DNA of 64,000 nucleotides from Njordibacter sp905182035. GTDB taxonomy: Bacteria > Pseudomonadota > Gammaproteobacteria > Pseudomonadales > Balneatricaceae. Of the stretch, positions 17,904-30,504 are shown in pieces. The DNA is taken from NCBI RefSeq assembly GCF_047730075.1, contig NZ_CP159831.1, positions 310,001 to 374,000 on the forward strand, in the 5' to 3' direction. Positions within the stretch are counted from its first letter, which is position 1. Each line of letters begins with the position of its first letter. Below the pieces are notes generated by a model. That model searched no databases. It saw nothing but the letters and a program-made list of their open reading frames with translations, and was not told the origin of the DNA. The translations under genes and the position numbers were made by a program.

Positions 17904-18944
17904 GTGAAAAAAGTAGCCATTGTTGGTGGTACTGGGTATACGGGAGTTGAGCTGTTGCGTCTTTTGGCGCGCCATCCTCACGTTGAGGTATGTGCTATTA
18001 CGTCTCGTTCAGAGGCCGGTAAATCGGTGGCTGATATATACCCCAGTTTAAGAGGTGAGTACCATCTTGCTTTTACTGAGCCAACAACAGCAACCTTGGC
18101 TCAAGCTGATCTAGTCTTCTTTGCTACGCCTAATGGTGTAGCGATGAAGCAAGTGCCTGATTTGCTGGCTTCGGGGACTAAAGTCATTGATTTGGCAGCC
18201 GATTTTCGTATTCAAGATATCGATATTTGGTCTCACTGGTACGGTATGGAACATGCGTGCTCTGAATTGGTGACGCAGGCGATCTACGGTTTGCCGGAGG
18301 TCAATAAAAGTGTGATCAAGAGCGCTAGTTTAGTGGCCAACCCCGGTTGTTACCCAACGGCTGTGCAGTTAGGGTTGTTGCCTTTGATTGAGCAAGGCTT
18401 GATTGATACGCAGTACCTCGTCGCCGACTGTAAGTCGGGTGTCAGTGGTGCTGGGCGTGGTGCAGCCGTGGGTAGTTTGTTGTGTGAAGCAGGCGATAGC
18501 TTTAAAGCTTATGGGGTGGCGGGACACAGACACCTTCCAGAAATAAAAGAACGCCTATCAATAGCAAGCGGGGGACCAGTAGGGTTGACCTTTGTACCCC
18601 ATTTAGCGCCTATGATCCGTGGTATTCATGCCACCTTGTATGCGCGCTTGATCAGCGGCCAACAATCGCTAGAATCCATTCAGGCAAAGTTTGAATCGCG
18701 ATATATTGATCACCCTTTTGTGGATGTTATGCCACTGGGAAGTCACCCAGAAACTCGTAGCGTGCGGGGTTCAAATATCTGTCGTATTGCCTTGCATCAA
18801 CCTCAAGGAAAGGATACCTTGGTAATATTGTCGGCTATTGATAACTTGGTTAAAGGTGCCGCAGGACAAGCCATTCATAATATGAACTTGATGCTTGGGC
18901 TAGAAGAAACTGCAGGTTTAGATATTGTGCCTCTTGCACCTTAG
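17904..18944 (+). CDS. argC: N-acetyl-gamma-glutamyl-phosphate reductase
   Basis: NADPH-dependent third step of arginine synthesis. It has 346 residues. The nucleotide-binding GGTGYTGVELLRLLARHP is at the N-terminus, the catalytic cysteine is in VANPGCYPTAV, and GVSGAGRGA and the active-site GHRHLPEI follow. It starts with GTG at 17904, preceded by GGAAAGGGAA (17889-17898), a good ribosome-binding site. Divergent from the ClC gene. argC followed by erpA is a Pseudomonas-like arrangement. Confidence 0.97.
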   Translation: MKKVAIVGGTGYTGVELLRLLARHPHVEVCAITSRSEAGKSVADIYPSLRGEYHLAFTEPTTATLAQADLVFFATPNGVAMKQVPDLLASGTKVIDLAADFRIQDIDIWSHWYGMEHACSELVTQAIYGLPEVNKSVIKSASLVANPGCYPTAVQLGLLPLIEQGLIDTQYLVADCKSGVSGAGRGAAVGSLLCEAGDSFKAYGVAGHRHLPEIKERLSIASGGPVGLTFVPHLAPMIRGIHATLYARLISGQQSLESIQAKFESRYIDHPFVDVMPLGSHPETRSVRGSNICRIALHQPQGKDTLVILSAIDNLVKGAAGQAIHNMNLMLGLEETAGLDIVPLAP

Positions 18945-18980
18945 TTGTGGGCCTAGTTAAGGCGCAGATAGCCGGTGCTA

Positions 18981-19014
18981 ATACTTGACTAAATTACTAG
19001 GTTAAGCGCATAAT
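18981..19014 (+). promoter_or_regulatory. erpA promoter overlapped by an IscR type 1-like operator
   Basis: The 25 bases 18981-19005 (ATACTTGACT then AAATTACTAGGTTAA) match the IscR type 1 consensus ATASYYGACTRWWWYAGTCRRSTAT at 21 of 25 positions by my count. A -35 box TTGACT (18985-18990) lies inside it and a -10-like CATAAT (19009-19014) follows at 18 bases. In E. coli erpA is under IscR control, so repression when Fe-S IscR is abundant is plausible here. Confidence 0.6.
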
Positions 19015-19044
19015 TCCTGCCCTGAAAATGTCGAAGAGAGCGTT

Positions 19045-19413
19045 ATGCCCCACACTGACGAACACGATTATTCCGATGCTACGCCACCAGCGATGGGTTT
19101 TACCGACTCTGCAGCAAAGAAAGTAACTCACCTCATGGAAGATGAGGATAACCAGGATTTATGTTTGCGTGTGTATGTCACTGGTGGCGGCTGCTCTGGG
19201 TTTTCCTACGGCTTTACCTTTGATGATAAAGTGGCAGAAGATGATACTCAGATTGAAAACGGTGAGGTAACTATGGTGGTGGATGCCATGTCGATTCAGT
19301 ACCTCATGGGAGCCACGGTAGATTACAAAGAAAGTTTACAAGGATCGCAATTTTCTGTCACCAACCCCAACGCAACCACAACCTGTGGCTGTGGTTCAAG
19401 TTTCTCCATATAG
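19045..19413 (+). CDS. erpA: Iron-sulfur cluster insertion protein ErpA
   Basis: A-type carrier delivering Fe-S clusters to apo-proteins such as the IspG/IspH isoprenoid enzymes. It has 122 residues. The three cluster-binding cysteines are in GGGCSGFSYG and near the C-terminus in TTCGCGSSFSI. The N-terminus is slightly extended with charged residues (HTDEHDYSD). It is preceded by a promoter carrying an IscR-like site and convergent with the M23 peptidase gene, whose stop is 5 bases away. Confidence 0.96.
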   Translation: MPHTDEHDYSDATPPAMGFTDSAAKKVTHLMEDEDNQDLCLRVYVTGGGCSGFSYGFTFDDKVAEDDTQIENGEVTMVVDAMSIQYLMGATVDYKESLQGSQFSVTNPNATTTCGCGSSFSI

Positions 19414-19418
19414 GTTTG

Positions 19419-20717
19419 CTAATTAGACGCCAACGGACTGCCTAGCTGGTATGACTGAAGCTGAGCCAAAATGGCATTGGCCATAGGTTTAAATTCTTTC
19501 ATCTGCTTTTTGTTAAGTGGTTTTACGTTAGGAAACTTCACTTTTAGTGGGTTCTTGTGTACGCCGTTTGCGCGAAATTCATAGTGTAAATGTGGGCCGG
19601 TGACTAGGCCAGAAGAACCAATATAACCAATAATTTGCCCTTGTTTCACGCGACTGCCTTTTTTTACTTTGCTGTTGTATTTTGACATGTGTGCATACAG
19701 CGTGGTGTAAATACCAGCATGTTGTAAGATAATAGTGCGCCCATAGCCACCTTTGGTGCCGCGCCAGATCACTTTGCCATCGCCAGATGCTTTGATTGGG
19801 GTGCCTGTGGCTGCAGCGTAGTCTACACCTCGGTGAGGGCGGATGGTTTTAAGAACAGGGTGCTTGCGGTTTGGATTATACTTTGAGCTAATGCGAAAGA
19901 AGTCTACAGGGCTGCGCAAAAACGCCTTGCGCATGCTGTAGCCTTTTGGGGAGTAGTAATTACCGTCACTGTGGCGGATGGCATTAAATACTTGACCCCG
20001 ATTGGTGAATTGCGCTGTTAAGATATGGCCTTCACCGATGAACTGGTCATCTAGATATTTCTCCTCATAGATGAGTGCAAATTGGTCTTGTACTCGAATA
20101 TCCAAAGCGAAGTCGATATCCCAGCCAAATATATTGGTCAGTTCCATGAGTTTCTTCTGACTTAGGCCTGCACGTTGACCGTCTAAAAACAATGAGTTGC
20201 TGATAGCTCCTTGTATAAAAAGAGTTTCGATGTCAGGTTGGCGAGTAATCGTTTCAACCTTGTAGGGGCCTTGTTCTTGGCGGGTGATAATAATCTGCTG
20301 CAAAGGGCTTTTGATGAGGCGAACTTTTTGCAACTGCCCGGCATTAATTACAAAGTCTAAAGTGTCTCCGGGGAACAGGGTGCGCAATGAGTTAGACTTT
20401 TTGGTGGCTTGGGTTACTCGGTATACATCTCGCGCCGATAATCCGACGCGTTGGAATAGGGTGCTGAGGCTATCGCCAGACTTAACCGTAACAGAGGACC
20501 AGTTTTCAACCTTAGCTTTGGTCTTTGGTTGCACTGGGGTTTGAGAGCTTTCAACGGGCAGTTTTAGGCTTAAGTCGAGGGTTTGACTGGTGTTTGCGCT
20601 GATAGGCTCATCGTAGTCGGACCAAAGGACAATAATTCGCATCACTAACAAAAGAAAAATTAGAATTAGCAAATATGGTTTTGGGAAGTGCTGGAAAAGT
20701 TTGGAAAGGACTATCAT
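19419..20717 (-). CDS. M23 family murein endopeptidase (MepM-like)
   Basis: Membrane-anchored periplasmic peptidoglycan hydrolase of 432 residues, likely a DD-endopeptidase that opens cross-links for growth. One N-terminal membrane helix (residues ~12-32) is followed by a LysM/OapA-like region (VKSGDSLSTLFQRVGLS ... LFPGDTLDFVI) and a C-terminal LytM domain. The zinc ligands are visible: HRGVDYAA (HxxxD) and GPHLHYEF (HxH). Divergent from tyrS, as in Pseudomonas, but without an anmK gene between it and erpA. Confidence 0.93.
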   Translation of the reverse strand: MIVLSKLFQHFPKPYLLILIFLLLVMRIIVLWSDYDEPISANTSQTLDLSLKLPVESSQTPVQPKTKAKVENWSSVTVKSGDSLSTLFQRVGLSARDVYRVTQATKKSNSLRTLFPGDTLDFVINAGQLQKVRLIKSPLQQIIITRQEQGPYKVETITRQPDIETLFIQGAISNSLFLDGQRAGLSQKKLMELTNIFGWDIDFALDIRVQDQFALIYEEKYLDDQFIGEGHILTAQFTNRGQVFNAIRHSDGNYYSPKGYSMRKAFLRSPVDFFRISSKYNPNRKHPVLKTIRPHRGVDYAAATGTPIKASGDGKVIWRGTKGGYGRTIILQHAGIYTTLYAHMSKYNSKVKKGSRVKQGQIIGYIGSSGLVTGPHLHYEFRANGVHKNPLKVKFPNVKPLNKKQMKEFKPMANAILAQLQSYQLGSPLASN

Positions 20718-20939
20718 AAGGTGTGGATATAAGAAATTTGAACAAGGAAATAGCGTAAGTGGCGTATGATAACACGCCTGAGTGGCAAAAATAGTCCGTT
20801 TTACGCCAAATTACACTAATTGAGGCGCGCGGGAGCGCTTTTCTATTACCCCTAAATCGAGCTAGAATATGCGCTTTTCCAGTCCGCACCATTGGCTGGC
20901 TCAAACGCCTTAAATAACTGTACAAATAAGCGACTTACT

Positions 20940-22223
20940 ATGACTGCTGTAGATACTAACTTACTCGCCGATTTACAAATGCGCGGATTGGTTAATCAAA
21001 TGACTTCCCCCGAAGAGCTTACAAAGCATTTGCAAAAGCCTCGCGTGCTGTACTGTGGGTTTGATCCAACAGCCGATAGTTTGCATATTGGTAGTTTGGT
21101 TCCCTTGTTGGTATTGCGCCGTTTCCAGCAAGCAGGCCACAAACCACTGGCTTTGGTGGGTGGTGCTACGGGTATGATTGGCGACCCAAGCTTTAAGGCT
21201 CAAGAACGCAAGCTCAATGCCACTGACATCATCAGTCAGTGGGTAGATCGCCTTAAGGCGCAAGTGTCTGCTTTTATTGAATTTAATGATCAAGGTAATA
21301 GTGCAGAGGTTGTGAATAACTACGATTGGACCAAAAATGTAGATATCCTAACGTTTTTGCGAGATGTGGGTAAGCATTTTTCGGTGAGTGCGATGATTCA
21401 AAAAGAATCGGTAAAACAGCGTTTAGAGCGTGACGGTGAGGGTATTTCGTTTACCGAATTTGCCTATATCATTCTGCAGTCGTTCGATTTCTCGGAGCTC
21501 TACAAGCAATACAATTGTAGTCTACAAATAGGTGGTAGTGACCAGTGGGGCAACATAACAGGTGGAATTGATTTAACTCGTCGCCAGCATCGTGCTCAGG
21601 TATTTGGTTTAACTCTGCCCTTAGTTACAAAATCTGATGGCACAAAGTTTGGTAAAACCGAAAGTGGCACTATTTGGTTAGATGCAAAGAAAACGTCGCA
21701 GTATGCCTTTTATCAGTTCTGGATTAATACAGCTGATGCAGACGTCTATAAATTCTTACGTTTCTTTACCTTCTTAACTGAAGTTCAGATGCTTGCCATT
21801 GAGGAGCAAGATAAGGTAGCAGAGGGTAAGCCTCAAGCTCAAAGTATTTTGGCTACTGAAGTGACACGCTTGGTCCATGGAGAGGAAGGCTTGCAAGCCG
21901 CCATAAGAATCAGCCAATCACTTTTTTCTGGACAGCTTGAGCAATTGACTAGCGAAGACTTGCAGCAGCTTTATTTAGACGGCATGCCAGCTTCGAAGAC
22001 AAGCGAGAAAGGCATGACGTTGGTTCAGATATTGGTTGATTCTGGTTTGGCTAAGTCTAATAAGATGGCACGAGAGTTTATTGGTAATAATGCTGTTAGC
22101 GTGAATGGTGACAAGGTGAGTAATGTTGAAGCGGTTTTAACGTCTTCTTCAGGCTTGCACGGGCGGTATCACGTGATAAAGCGTGGAAAGAAGTTGTTCC
22201 ACTTGTTGCACTGGGCAGAGTAA
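20940..22223 (+). CDS. tyrS: Tyrosyl-tRNA synthetase
   Basis: Class I synthetase charging tRNA-Tyr. It has 427 residues from the ATG at 20940; the frame is open further upstream but the extra residues do not look coding. Motifs: YCGFDPTADSLHIGSL with the HIGH-like HIGS, GGSDQWGNI for tyrosine binding, and KFGKTE as the KMSKS equivalent. The C-terminal S4 RNA-binding domain is visible in the last 70 residues (LVDSGLAKSNKMAREFI). It is followed by the rRNA operon promoter about 100 bases later. Confidence 0.97.
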   Translation: MTAVDTNLLADLQMRGLVNQMTSPEELTKHLQKPRVLYCGFDPTADSLHIGSLVPLLVLRRFQQAGHKPLALVGGATGMIGDPSFKAQERKLNATDIISQWVDRLKAQVSAFIEFNDQGNSAEVVNNYDWTKNVDILTFLRDVGKHFSVSAMIQKESVKQRLERDGEGISFTEFAYIILQSFDFSELYKQYNCSLQIGGSDQWGNITGGIDLTRRQHRAQVFGLTLPLVTKSDGTKFGKTESGTIWLDAKKTSQYAFYQFWINTADADVYKFLRFFTFLTEVQMLAIEEQDKVAEGKPQAQSILATEVTRLVHGEEGLQAAIRISQSLFSGQLEQLTSEDLQQLYLDGMPASKTSEKGMTLVQILVDSGLAKSNKMAREFIGNNAVSVNGDKVSNVEAVLTSSSGLHGRYHVIKRGKKLFHLLHWAE

Positions 22224-22284
22224 ATCATTAACCCCCTAAGTGGTTGGTTTTCGAACAATTATTACTGAGATTGATTTCGGATTA

Positions 22285-22351
22285 ATAAATTGCGTATTAA
22301 TTAAGTTTTTTTGAAAAAGCGTGTTGACAAATAAGCTCAGATCTATAGAAT
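22285..22351 (+). promoter_or_regulatory. rRNA operon promoter with UP-like element
   Basis: A -35 box TTGACA (22324-22329) and a -10 box TAGAAT (22346-22351) are 16 bases apart. The discriminator that follows is ACGCCACC, GC-rich as usual for stringently controlled rRNA promoters. Upstream, about 22285-22319 is A/T-rich with tracts of T and A, resembling an UP element. Confidence 0.75.
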
Positions 22352-22401
22352 ACGCCACCTCGGTTGAGCACACGGCCTCACGGCAAGTGACTTAATCGAC
22401 C

Positions 22402-22430
22402 GCTCTTTAACAATTTAATCAAGTAATTCG
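22402..22430 (+). promoter_or_regulatory. rrn leader: boxA and 5' half of the 16S processing stem
   Basis: GCTCTTTAACA at 22402-22412 is the boxA antitermination element bound by NusB/S10. TAATCAAGTAATTCG at 22416-22430 is a perfect 15-base complement to 24206-24220 in the spacer after 16S, forming the RNase III stem that releases pre-16S RNA. The rest of the leader (22224-22630) also holds a small hairpin CCTAAA...TTTAGG around 22461-22477 and no gene. Confidence 0.8.
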
Positions 22431-22630
22431 TGTGGGCGTTTGTTGGATTGGCAATAAGACCTAAACTTTATTTAGGCAACGATCAAACAGACGACTCGTG
22501 AATTCATTTAACAATGGGTTTTCGTCTTCAGCTTTGGTTGGAGCGGGAATCTGCGTAATTAAGTTTACAGTAAGAGTTTGAGCAAAAAACTAGACGGTCT
22601 TTTCTTCGGAATTGATGGTCGACTATTTTT

Positions 22631-24175
<1,545 letters not shown>

Positions 24176-24205
24176 AACGCAATGCCACCCGGCAAGCGCT
24201 CACAA

Positions 24206-24220
24206 CGAATTACTTGATTA
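24206..24220 (+). other. 3' half of the 16S processing stem
   Basis: CGAATTACTTGATTA is the perfect reverse complement of the leader segment at 22416-22430. Together they form the long-range duplex around 16S that RNase III cuts. The remainder of 24176-24417 shows no gene. Confidence 0.75.
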
Positions 24221-24417
24221 AAGAAGTTAAGAGCAACATCTACGTTGACCTTGATATTAGTAGATTTGGTACTGTGCCAACTACGAAGTCGGGTTAACGC
24301 AGGATTTTTCTTTGTTAACAAGGCGTGTGCCGAGTAAAGGAAAGAATTGGCATCGAGCCAATGACTGACTGAGCGACAAATAGAACGCAGTTAGCGAATT
24401 AAAATACAAGTTAACAC

Positions 24418-24494
<77 letters not shown>

Positions 24495-24626
24495 ATTTTC
24501 TGCACAGCTGTGTAGTCGTCGTGCTCGCATAGAAAACTATGCGTCGCAAACGCTCCGCCTTGCTAAGCGAAAAATTAACGCCAGTGTTAACAATCCCAGT
24601 TCAATTAACGTTGAACACCCTTTATT

Positions 24627-24702
24627 GGGGCCTTAGCTCAGCTGGGAGAGCGCCTGCCTTGCACGCAGGAGGTCAGCGGTTCGATCCCGCTAGGCTCCAC
24701 CA
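24627..24702 (+). tRNA. alaT: tRNA-Ala (TGC)
   Basis: 76-base tRNA with encoded CCA. The acceptor stem GGGGCCT pairs with AGGCTCC and contains the G3-U70 wobble pair, the main AlaRS identity element. The anticodon loop CTTGCACG gives TGC. It is the second spacer tRNA of the operon. Confidence 0.98.
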
Positions 24703-25112
24703 TTTTCTAGGAAAGCCTAGAGCACAAAGCACAATGTATCGTGGTTTATTAACCATGGTTGATTGTGCTTTGTTCTTTGGAACAATTATTAGCGCAAGCT
24801 AACTGCTCTTTAAAAAACTGGATTTGTGATATGGATTGATGACGTGGCCCCGAGCCACGGCATTGATCTTCGTCTAGACACGTCGTCACCAGCGGTCGTG
24901 TTTAGGCAAAAATGTTACAGCGTCTTCTAGCGATCACGTTGTAACAAAGTTTAGGTAAATACACGATCATCTGTTAATCAATTTCCAGGTGGTCGAATTT
25001 GTGTTTTATCGAGTGACTTATCCGAAGGCCCTCACTTTAGCGAGTTGAGGGTTTATCGTAAGCTTGATTGAAGGTAATTTGTCAGAATTACTGCGACCCT
25101 TTTGGGTTATAT
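24703..25112 (+). other. tRNA-Ala to 23S spacer with boxA and 23S processing stem
   Basis: This 410-base spacer holds a second boxA, TGCTCTTTAAAAA at 24804-24816, and ATTTGTGATAT at 24822-24832, which is complementary to 28118-28128 after 23S and forms the outer 23S processing stem. A hairpin CCCTCA...TGAGGG lies at 25029-25051. I see no protein gene. Confidence 0.75.
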
Positions 25113-28001
<2,889 letters not shown>

Positions 28002-28117
28002 ATAACGCCAAAAGCGTTGTACAAGCTGGTACATAAGTACCCAGTACAAACCATTAGGTTTACGATAATACGACGGGTAAGCCCTCGATAAGCGCATTAG
28101 TGTAGTGCCTAAACTCA

Positions 28118-28128
28118 ATATCACAAAT
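28118..28128 (+). other. 3' half of the 23S processing stem
   Basis: ATATCACAAAT is the reverse complement of 24822-24832 before 23S. The spacer between 23S and 5S (28002-28167) shows no other feature. Confidence 0.65.
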
Positions 28129-28167
28129 TCATGGATGGTGATTTAACGATCTTCATTCACCCTTTTT

Positions 28168-28286
28168 TGCTTGGCGACCATAGCGAGATGGAACCACCTG
28201 ACCCCATTCCGAACTCAGAAGTGAAACGTCTTAGCGCCGATGGTAGTGTGGGGTTTCCCCATGTGAGAGTAGGTCATCGCCAAGCT
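28168..28286 (+). rRNA. rrf: 5S ribosomal RNA
   Basis: About 118 bases, starting TGCTTGGCGACCATAGCG and ending near GCCAAGC, which pair as helix I. The central CCACCTGACCCCATTCCGAA and the loop-E/helix IV region GTAGTGTGGGGTTTCCCCAT are canonical. Its 3' arm is partly repeated, directly and inverted, in the 300 bases downstream. Confidence 0.97.
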
Positions 28287-28369
28287 TCCCATTCAGTACT
28301 AAAGAGCCTCTAGCCCAAAAAGTTAGGGGTTTTTTATTGGGCGCAGGAAAGCGATGAGTTACTCTCACA
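28275..28369 (+). repeat. Direct repeat copy 1: 5S 3' end, terminator and inverted 5S arm
   Basis: Ninety-five bases repeated at 28490-28584 with only two substitutions (28314 C versus T, 28323 T versus C), both in the terminator stem and both keeping it paired. The last part, 28351-28371, is the reverse complement of the 5S arm 28260-28280 at 19 of 21 positions, so the terminator lies between a 5S arm and its inverted copy. Confidence 0.9.
28307..28336 (+). terminator. rrn operon terminator, copy 1
   Basis: An 8-bp stem CCTCTAGC / GTTAGGGG with a loop CCAAAAA is followed by seven T (28330-28336). The stem includes two G-U pairs. It is positioned 20 bases after 5S. Confidence 0.85.
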
Positions 28370-28489
28370 TGGATAAAGACAGGGCAGCTACGCTGCCACA
28401 AATCATGTGATAGTAGGGTGAGACTGGCGCAGTTGGCAAAGCACCGCTTTGCGCCACTCGAACGGCAGGGCCTGAGGCCCTGACCGGGC
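28370..28489 (+). other. Palindrome-rich insert between the duplicated 5S tails
   Basis: No gene. It contains a degenerate direct 5S fragment (CATGTGATAGTAGG, 28404-28417) interrupted before its CATCGCC continuation at 28490. Three perfect mini-hairpins each have a 3-base loop: GGCAGC-TAC-GCTGCC (28383-28397), GCAAAGC-ACC-GCTTTGC (28436-28452) and CAGGGCC-TGA-GGCCCTG (28466-28482). An additional inverted pair, TGGCGCA/TGCGCCA (28425-28431, 28450-28456), could form an alternative structure. Confidence 0.8.
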
Positions 28490-28584
28490 CATCGCCAAGC
28501 TTCCCATTCAGTACTAAAGAGCCTCTAGTCCAAAAAGCTAGGGGTTTTTTATTGGGCGCAGGAAAGCGATGAGTTACTCTCACA
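28490..28584 (+). repeat. Direct repeat copy 2: 5S 3' end, terminator and inverted 5S arm
   Basis: Second copy of the 95-base segment at 28275-28369, offset by 215 bases. It has no complete 5S gene in front of it, so it looks like the remnant of a former tandem 5S-terminator unit. Confidence 0.9.
28522..28551 (+). terminator. rrn operon terminator, copy 2
   Basis: Stem CCTCTAGT / GCTAGGGG with the same loop CCAAAAA and a run of T after it. Compared with copy 1, a G-U pair has become G-C and a C-G pair has become U-G, so the structure is kept. It would act as a backup terminator. Confidence 0.8.
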
Positions 28585-28656
28585 GGATGATGACGGCTGA
28601 ATCCCAGTGTATTCTCCATGTTATAATAACTACTACTTCACTAAGACGAAAAAACA

Positions 28657-29136
28657 ATGTCAACAAACACGTTAATGTTACTCCTCATATTATTTTGTAT
28701 CGTTATGGTTGGGGTAATAGTCAGGGTTCTTGTGCGCCAGAAAAAAGCTTTAAAACTTAATCAACAACGTATCGTGGACATGCAAGATATGTTGGAAAAA
28801 CAATATACCCATCGTGTAGAAAGTATAGGAGTGATCGCTAGGGCAATGGTTGATAAACAATGTGAATCAACAGAGGGGTGCATACGATTAAAGCAGTTGT
28901 TAGACCAGGTTGAGTCAGATTTATTAAGGCGAGACGAATATCAGGTGATTGCCCTAATTTATAGTGAAACAGAGCACATGCCTATCAAGGAACAATGGCA
29001 ACAGCTCGATAAGAAAGCCAAACAAAAGTTCACCAAGCAGCGGCTTGCTCTTGAAGTTAAACATGGAGAAGATATTCATGCCGCAGTATCGGCTCTACAG
29101 CGGCATGAATTTTTAGCTTATCAAAGCTTAAACTAA
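28657..29136 (+). CDS. DUF2489-like membrane-anchored protein
   Basis: 159 residues. One N-terminal membrane helix (residues ~5-27) is followed by a basic stretch and an alpha-helical cytoplasmic domain with the pattern CESTEGCIRLKQLLDQV and MPIKEQWQQLDKK, which I associate with the gammaproteobacterial DUF2489 family; function is unknown. It is the first gene after the rRNA operon and its 3' end overlaps the convergent aminotransferase gene by 9 bases. The ribosome-binding site is weak. Confidence 0.75.
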   Translation: MSTNTLMLLLILFCIVMVGVIVRVLVRQKKALKLNQQRIVDMQDMLEKQYTHRVESIGVIARAMVDKQCESTEGCIRLKQLLDQVESDLLRRDEYQVIALIYSETEHMPIKEQWQQLDKKAKQKFTKQRLALEVKHGEDIHAAVSALQRHEFLAYQSLN

Positions 29137-30276
29137 AGCCTTTTTAATACGCCTAACAGCTTCTTCCAACACAGATTTAGCGCAACCAAAGTTAAGCCGT
29201 AAAAAGTTTTTATCATTAAAATTTTGCCCTGGAGACAGGCCCACACCTGCAGCTTCAAAGAAAGCGCATGGGTCTTCTAATTGTAGTTCAGAGACATCGA
29301 TCCAAGCTAAAAAAGTGGACTCTAAGGGCAGCATCTGAAGACCTTTAATAGCATTCAATTGCTCCATTAAATAGTCACGGTTGTCGCGTAAATACCCATT
29401 CATCGCAGCCAACCAATCATCACCTTCTGCGAGTGCAGTAACAGTAGCCGTATAACCAAATGGATTTATCTCAGAAATAATGCCATGCATCTCATCCACA
29501 AAGGCTTTGCGTAGCTCGTCATTAGCAATTACCGCCCATGAACAAGCAAGACCAGCCACATTAAAGGCTTTACTCGCAGCACCCAGTACAATGGAATTAT
29601 TAAGGGCGTGTGCGCTGACATCTAAATAGGGAATATGTGTTTTATCTTCATCCAAAATAATATCTGCGTGTATTTCATCAGACACTAAAATCAAGTTATT
29701 AGCTTCACAATAGGCATCAATGCGTTTTAATTCATCGCGGGTGTAAATCGCTCCACCAGGGTTTTGCGGATTACAAAATAACATCACGCGTACATCTTGA
29801 GCATTACGTTTTTCTAACGTATCTAGGTCAATACGAACCCTGTCTTGAGCATAGGTCATGGCCAAATGGTTAGCCTGTTTACCAGCTGCTGCAGGGGTTG
29901 TGTGAAAATACGGATAGACCATATCCGGTGTAAACACTTGTTGGTGTTGCCTTGATAAGCTACGTATTGCAAGGCTTAAGCTTGCTACAATACCTGGCAC
30001 CCAAACCACCCAGCTAGCCTCTACATGGCAGCCATATTTTTTTTGATAATAGTCAGCCACCACTTGATCGTATTGTTCATCTGTTCGGGTGTAACCAAAT
30101 ACCCCATGTTTTATTCGATCTTCTAAGGCCTGTTGAATCACCGGTGCGACTTTAAAGTCTGTATCTGCTACCCACAGAGGAATAACATCTTGGTGCTTAT
30201 ATTTATTCCACTTTAAGGAGTTTGTATTGTGACGATCTACAATGTCATCGAATGAGTAGTTATCGTTAGACTGCAT
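29128..30276 (-). CDS. MalY/PatB family PLP-dependent aminotransferase / C-S lyase
   Basis: Fold type I PLP enzyme of 382 residues, similar to cystathionine beta-lyases PatB and MalY. The N-terminus FDDIVDRHNTNSLKW and LWVADTDF are typical. FCNPQNPGGAIYT and SDEIHADI bind cofactor, and the PLP lysine is in GAASKAFNVAGL. The ATG at 30276 is chosen because AAGGAC lies 9 bases upstream; the frame is open to 30360 but that extension does not look like the family. It may release thiols from cysteine conjugates; the substrate is unknown. Confidence 0.9.
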   Translation of the reverse strand: MQSNDNYSFDDIVDRHNTNSLKWNKYKHQDVIPLWVADTDFKVAPVIQQALEDRIKHGVFGYTRTDEQYDQVVADYYQKKYGCHVEASWVVWVPGIVASLSLAIRSLSRQHQQVFTPDMVYPYFHTTPAAAGKQANHLAMTYAQDRVRIDLDTLEKRNAQDVRVMLFCNPQNPGGAIYTRDELKRIDAYCEANNLILVSDEIHADIILDEDKTHIPYLDVSAHALNNSIVLGAASKAFNVAGLACSWAVIANDELRKAFVDEMHGIISEINPFGYTATVTALAEGDDWLAAMNGYLRDNRDYLMEQLNAIKGLQMLPLESTFLAWIDVSELQLEDPCAFFEAAGVGLSPGQNFNDKNFLRLNFGCAKSVLEEAVRRIKKALV

Positions 30277-30504
30277 TGTGTTTGAGTCCTTTTGTGTATT
30301 GCCAGAGACAGGGTCAAGGGCTATATTAGGCGTTATCTTATGGGCTACAGTTTGGACCATATTTACCCCTTAATCTACGCTAAAAATGCGTTAATTTGGA
30401 GCTTCAGCAATGAGCAACAATGAAAGTGTCATCATCTTTGCTGCCACCCCTGGTGATGGGGAGCAAAGCCCATCCACAAGTTTAATGAAACAGTAGAATA
30501 GACT

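Noticed and set aside
25029..25055. Hairpin CCCTCA...TGAGGG followed by TTT in the rRNA spacer, possible terminator
   Set aside because: It has only three T and lies inside an antiterminated rRNA transcript; more likely a processing or structural element.
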